Position numbers and translations under genes: made by a program. A stretch of 6,697 nt of DNA from Chloroflexota bacterium (lineage in GTDB: Bacteria; Chloroflexota; Limnocylindria; QHBO01), in NCBI GenBank assembly GCA_024636135.1, contig JAGXHP010000098.1, forward strand, positions 1 through 6,697, written 5' to 3'. The notes below the pieces were generated by a model, which worked only from the letters and a program-made list of their open reading frames with translations, did no database searches and had not been told where the DNA came from. This document shows positions 3,991 to 6,697 of this stretch, in pieces (positions within the stretch are counted from its first letter, which is position 1; the number at the start of each line of letters is the position of its first letter).

Positions 3991-6045
3991 TCAGGCGGGC
4001 ACCGGTTCGAGCGAGGGCGCATCGTCCTCTCGGCGTCGAAGCTTGAGGCCCCGCAGCAGCTGCGCATTCGCGGCCACCACGATCGTCGAGATGCTCATGA
4101 CCAGCGCGCCCACGCTCATCGGCAGGATGAAGCCGATGGGCGCGAGGACCCCGGCGGCGACCGGAATGGCCAGCGCGTTGTACCCGGTGGCCCAGACGAG
4201 GTTCTGGATCATCTTGCGGTAGGTGGCCCGGCTCAGCTCGATGGCGCCGACCACGTCCCGCGGGTCGTCGCTCATGAGCACGATCCCGGCCGATTCGACG
4301 GCCACATCTGTCCCGGCGCCGATGGCGATGCCGACATCGGCCTGTGCCAGCGCGGGTGCGTCGTTCACGCCATCCCCCACCATCGCCACCTTCGCGCCGC
4401 CGCTCTGGAAGCGTCGAACGGCATCGGCCTTGTCGGCCGGCAGGACCTGGGCGGCGACCTCGTCGATGCCGATCCGCGCGGCAACCGAGTCGGCCACGGC
4501 CTGCGCGTCACCGGTGATCATCGCCACGCGGACGCCCAGGTCGTGGAGGAGCCTCACCGCCTCGACGGACTCGGGACGGACCTCGTCCTCGACGCCGATC
4601 GCGCCGATGACCCGACCGTCTCGGATGACGCTCATCACGGTGCGACCGGCATCGGCCCAGCCATCCGTCACCGCGGCCAACGAGGCGGGCTGGTCGACGG
4701 CCAGCTCTTCGAGCAGGCGCGGACCACCGACATGCACCGGGGTGCCGGCGACGATCGCGCGTGCTCCGCGCCCGGCGAGGTTCTCGAAATCGCGGGAGGC
4801 GACCGGTTCCAGGCCGCGCTCGCGGGCGCCGTCGACGATGGCGCGGGCCAGCGGATGCTCGCTGTCTGCCTCCACGGCGGCGGCCAGGCGCAGGACATCT
4901 GCTTCGTCGATGCCGGGCGCGGTGGCCACGGCCGACAGCACGGGCTCGCCCCGAGTCAGGGTCCCCGTCTTATCGAAGATCACGACGTCGAGGTCCTTCG
5001 CGCGCTCGAGCGCCAGGCGATCCTTGACAAGGAGCCCATTGCGCGCGCCGAGCGTGGTGCTGATGGCGATGACGAGCGGAATGGCAAGTCCGAGCGCATG
5101 GGGGCACGCGATGACCAGGACGGTGGCGGTGCGAATCAATGCCTCCTCGGGCTCGCCGAGGAGCGTCCAGGTCCCGAGCGTGAGCACGCCGGCGACGAGT
5201 GCGACGTAGAACAGCAGGGCGGCCGCGCGATCGGCCAGCGCCTGCGCTCGGCTGTTCGAGGCCTGCGCCTCGGCCACCAGCCGCATGATGCCGGAAAGGG
5301 CCGTGTCGGTACCGACGGCGCTCACCCGCACGCGGAGGCTGCCACCGGCCGCCACCGTGCCCGCCACCACCCGGTCGCCGGGTGCTTTGGCGACGGGGCG
5401 GGACTCGCCGGTGATCATCGACTCGTCGACGTCGGCCTGGCCTTCGGTGACCTCGCCGTCCGCGGGGACGCGCCCGCCGGGGCGCACGAGAACGACATCA
5501 CTCGCCGCCAGCTCCAAGGTCTTGATCGTCTCGAGTCCGGAGGCGGTGACGCGTTCCGCCTCGTCGGGAAGAAGCTCGGCGAGCGCCGAAAGCGCGCCGC
5601 GGGCCTGCATGATCGAGCGCATCTCGAGCCAATGGCCGAGGCTCATGACCGTGATCAGCGTCGCGAGCTCCCACCAGACGTCCACGGCAAAGACACCGAT
5701 CGTGGCCGCCCACGAGGCCACGAATGCCACCAGGATCGCCAGGCTGATGAGCGTCATCATGCCGGGCTGACGGTCGCCGAGCTCCACGCGGGCCCCCTGG
5801 AGGAATACACGGCCGCCGTACAGGAAGATCACGGTGCCAAGCACCGCCGGAATCCACTCCGAGCCCGGGAAGACCGGGGCGGTGAAGCCGAGCCACATCT
5901 GGACCTCGTGACTCCAGATCACGACCGGGATGGTCAGCAGGGCGACGAGCCAGAACTGGCGCCGATAGGCATCGGGGTCGTGGCCGGCGTGCTTGTCGTG
6001 GCTGCCGGCGTCGGGCTGCTGATGGTGTGCGTCGTGGTTCTGCAT
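3991..6045 (-). CDS. copB: CopB-like P1B-type ATPase, copper/silver export
   Basis: ATP-driven metal pump of the cytoplasmic membrane, 684 residues from the ATG at 6045, which has AGGA ten bases upstream. A GTG at 6096 would add 17 residues but lacks a good ribosome site. Order: a His-rich N-terminus with seven histidines in the first 22 residues (HDAHHQQ, GSHDKHAGHD) in place of a CxxC domain; four membrane helices at about 31-138; actuator TGES (212-215); a helix pair with CPH (314-316) in the sixth helix; phosphorylation site DKTGTLT (358-364); SEHP (395-398); GDGVND (557-562); and two last helices with GYN (621-623) and MSIST (650-654). CPH together with MSxST marks the P1B-3 (CopB) group, linked to Cu and Ag rather than Zn/Cd (CPC with other signatures). 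Direction across the membrane is inferred from the family. LysR lies upstream on the same strand. Confidence 0.94.
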   Translation of the reverse strand: MQNHDAHHQQPDAGSHDKHAGHDPDAYRRQFWLVALLTIPVVIWSHEVQMWLGFTAPVFPGSEWIPAVLGTVIFLYGGRVFLQGARVELGDRQPGMMTLISLAILVAFVASWAATIGVFAVDVWWELATLITVMSLGHWLEMRSIMQARGALSALAELLPDEAERVTASGLETIKTLELAASDVVLVRPGGRVPADGEVTEGQADVDESMITGESRPVAKAPGDRVVAGTVAAGGSLRVRVSAVGTDTALSGIMRLVAEAQASNSRAQALADRAAALLFYVALVAGVLTLGTWTLLGEPEEALIRTATVLVIACPHALGLAIPLVIAISTTLGARNGLLVKDRLALERAKDLDVVIFDKTGTLTRGEPVLSAVATAPGIDEADVLRLAAAVEADSEHPLARAIVDGARERGLEPVASRDFENLAGRGARAIVAGTPVHVGGPRLLEELAVDQPASLAAVTDGWADAGRTVMSVIRDGRVIGAIGVEDEVRPESVEAVRLLHDLGVRVAMITGDAQAVADSVAARIGIDEVAAQVLPADKADAVRRFQSGGAKVAMVGDGVNDAPALAQADVGIAIGAGTDVAVESAGIVLMSDDPRDVVGAIELSRATYRKMIQNLVWATGYNALAIPVAAGVLAPIGFILPMSVGALVMSISTIVVAANAQLLRGLKLRRREDDAPSLEPVPA

Positions 6046-6097
6046 GGTTCCGAGTTCCTTTGGGCGTTGCGGGTTGAGTCGCTCCCCAGTCTTCACA

Positions 6098-6115
6098 TCC
6101 CCGGTCGCAAGGGGA
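6098..6115. repeat. TCCCC-8-GGGGA inverted repeat upstream of copB
   Basis: Five-base arms TCCCC and GGGGA with an 8-base centre lie in the gap between lysR and copB, about 53 bases before the copB start. It faintly resembles a MerR/CueR-type operator, but the arms are short and lack the usual flanking bases, and no promoter boxes could be fitted around it. It may also be chance. Confidence 0.25.
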
Positions 6116-6135
6116 AACAGCGGCTCGCGATGGAA

Positions 6136-6154
6136 TCACCAACCCGAATGGTGA
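6136..6154. repeat. TCACC-9-GGTGA inverted repeat at the lysR 3' end
   Basis: Five-base arms (TCACC 6136-6140, GGTGA 6150-6154) directly follow the lysR stop. It could be a weak stem at the end of lysR or an operator site. No T-run follows, so intrinsic termination is not supported and read-through into copB remains possible. Confidence 0.3.
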
Positions 6155-6155
6155 A

Positions 6156-6697
6156 TCACGCTCCCCCGAGCATCTCATGTGCCGCCCGGACGAACTCGGC
6201 GACGACCGGATCCCGATCTTCCGACCGCCACGCGAGCACCACCGCGCCGCGTTCGATGCCGCGCACCGGAACCGTCACGATCTCGGTATCGGGAAAATTC
6301 GCCATGACCGTGGGCATCGTCCACGCCACGCCACGACCCGATTCGATGGCCGGAACCCACTCGTCGGCGGTGCGGATCTCCGCGCCGGAGGCATCGCGTC
6401 CCATGGGATGCCGGAACCAGAACCGGGTCCACGCCGAGTCCCCGGCGGGAACCCGGAGCCAGGCCAGCTCCGCGAGGTCGGCGGCGTCGATCTCGGCGCT
6501 CGCGGCCAGCGGATGCGATGCCGGGAGCGCCACGTGGCGCACATCCTCGAAGACGGTCAGGCTCTCGAGCCGCGCATCGGTGAGCGGCGCAAACACGATC
6601 GCCACCTGCGTGGTGCCGGCCGTCAGCCCGGCCATGGGATCGCTGAAGTCGTGCTCCACCAGGCGGAGGTCGACGCCCGGGGCACGCTGGCTGAAAC
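6156..6697 (-). CDS. LysR-type transcriptional regulator, C-terminal effector domain only
   Basis: The frame is open to the right edge, so the N-terminal helix-turn-helix is missing from the window; about 180 residues are visible. The opening stretch FSQRAPGVDLRLVEHDF, then the DPMAGLTAGTTQVAIVF region, then VRHVALPASHPLA matches the start of a LysR substrate-binding domain (the PgV.l...E...G..D.ai pattern). The later ESGRGVAWTMP matches the segment around the effector pocket. The ligand cannot be predicted. The stop (6156-6158) lies 110 bases before the copB start on the same strand, so the two may share a transcript. Most copper pumps are controlled by MerR, CsoR, CopY or two-component systems, so regulation of copB by this protein is uncertain. 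Confidence 0.85.
   Translation of the reverse strand, partial: FSQRAPGVDLRLVEHDFSDPMAGLTAGTTQVAIVFAPLTDARLESLTVFEDVRHVALPASHPLAASAEIDAADLAELAWLRVPAGDSAWTRFWFRHPMGRDASGAEIRTADEWVPAIESGRGVAWTMPTVMANFPDTEIVTVPVRGIERGAVVLAWRSEDRDPVVAEFVRAAHEMLGGA

Noticed and set aside
3863..4067. TilS with an extended N-terminus translated through the tRNA and beyond (start at 4067)
   Set aside because: The stretch SVVEQGTHKPLAGGSNPP is the well-known artefact of translating a tRNA gene, and the codons before it overlap the copB end. A start inside the tRNA is kept only as an open possibility.
4223..5209. Plus-strand frame of 328 codons opposite copB
   Set aside because: It is a Ser/Ala/Arg-rich shadow of the ATPase gene.
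6046..6155. Promoter for copB in the gap after lysR
   Set aside because: No pair of -35 and -10 boxes with 16-19 base spacing looked convincing on the minus strand.

Overview
This is a high-GC bacterial window with five protein genes and one tRNA gene. All lie on the minus strand except the leftmost. Taxonomy is uncertain. The FtsH ATPase core (for example QAKRNSPCIVFVDEID and LVEMDGFDTNTN) reads more like Chloroflexota, Actinomycetota or Firmicutes FtsH than proteobacterial FtsH, but this is an impression from memory and was not tested by search.

Layout, left to right. (1) The 3' part of a plus-strand DUF900-type alpha/beta hydrolase (2-655) is cut by the left edge. (2) Its tail overlaps, convergently, the tail of ftsH (624-2492, minus), a membrane AAA+ zinc protease. 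The gene most likely starts at a TTG codon behind its own promoter at 2577-2605. (3) A 384-base non-coding gap (2493-2876) contains that promoter and several inverted repeats. (4) tilS (2877 to about 3782, minus) encodes a short tRNA(Ile2) lysidine synthetase. (5) A complete tRNA gene with anticodon CAT and an encoded CCA end (3863-3937, minus) lies directly upstream of tilS, with a good sigma70-type promoter in front (3954-3982). (6) A CopB-like P1B-type copper ATPase (3991-6045, minus). (7) The 3' part of a LysR-type regulator (6156-6697, minus) is cut by the right edge.

The most interesting locus is tRNA(CAT)-tilS. The tRNA is read from its own promoter and no terminator separates it from tilS. 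The tilS reading frame stays open back through the whole tRNA gene, and no ATG, GTG or TTG occurs between the tRNA 3' end and a GTG only four codons before the PP-loop. TilS modifies C34 of a CAU-anticodon tRNA(Ile), so this tRNA could be the enzyme's own substrate. It could equally be elongator tRNA(Met), whose acceptor stem it resembles. tilS followed by ftsH is a classic bacterial order, although hpt, which often sits between them, is absent.

The LysR-copB part is a separate module, probably for copper or silver export across the cytoplasmic membrane. No CRISPR array, insertion sequence or phage gene was seen.
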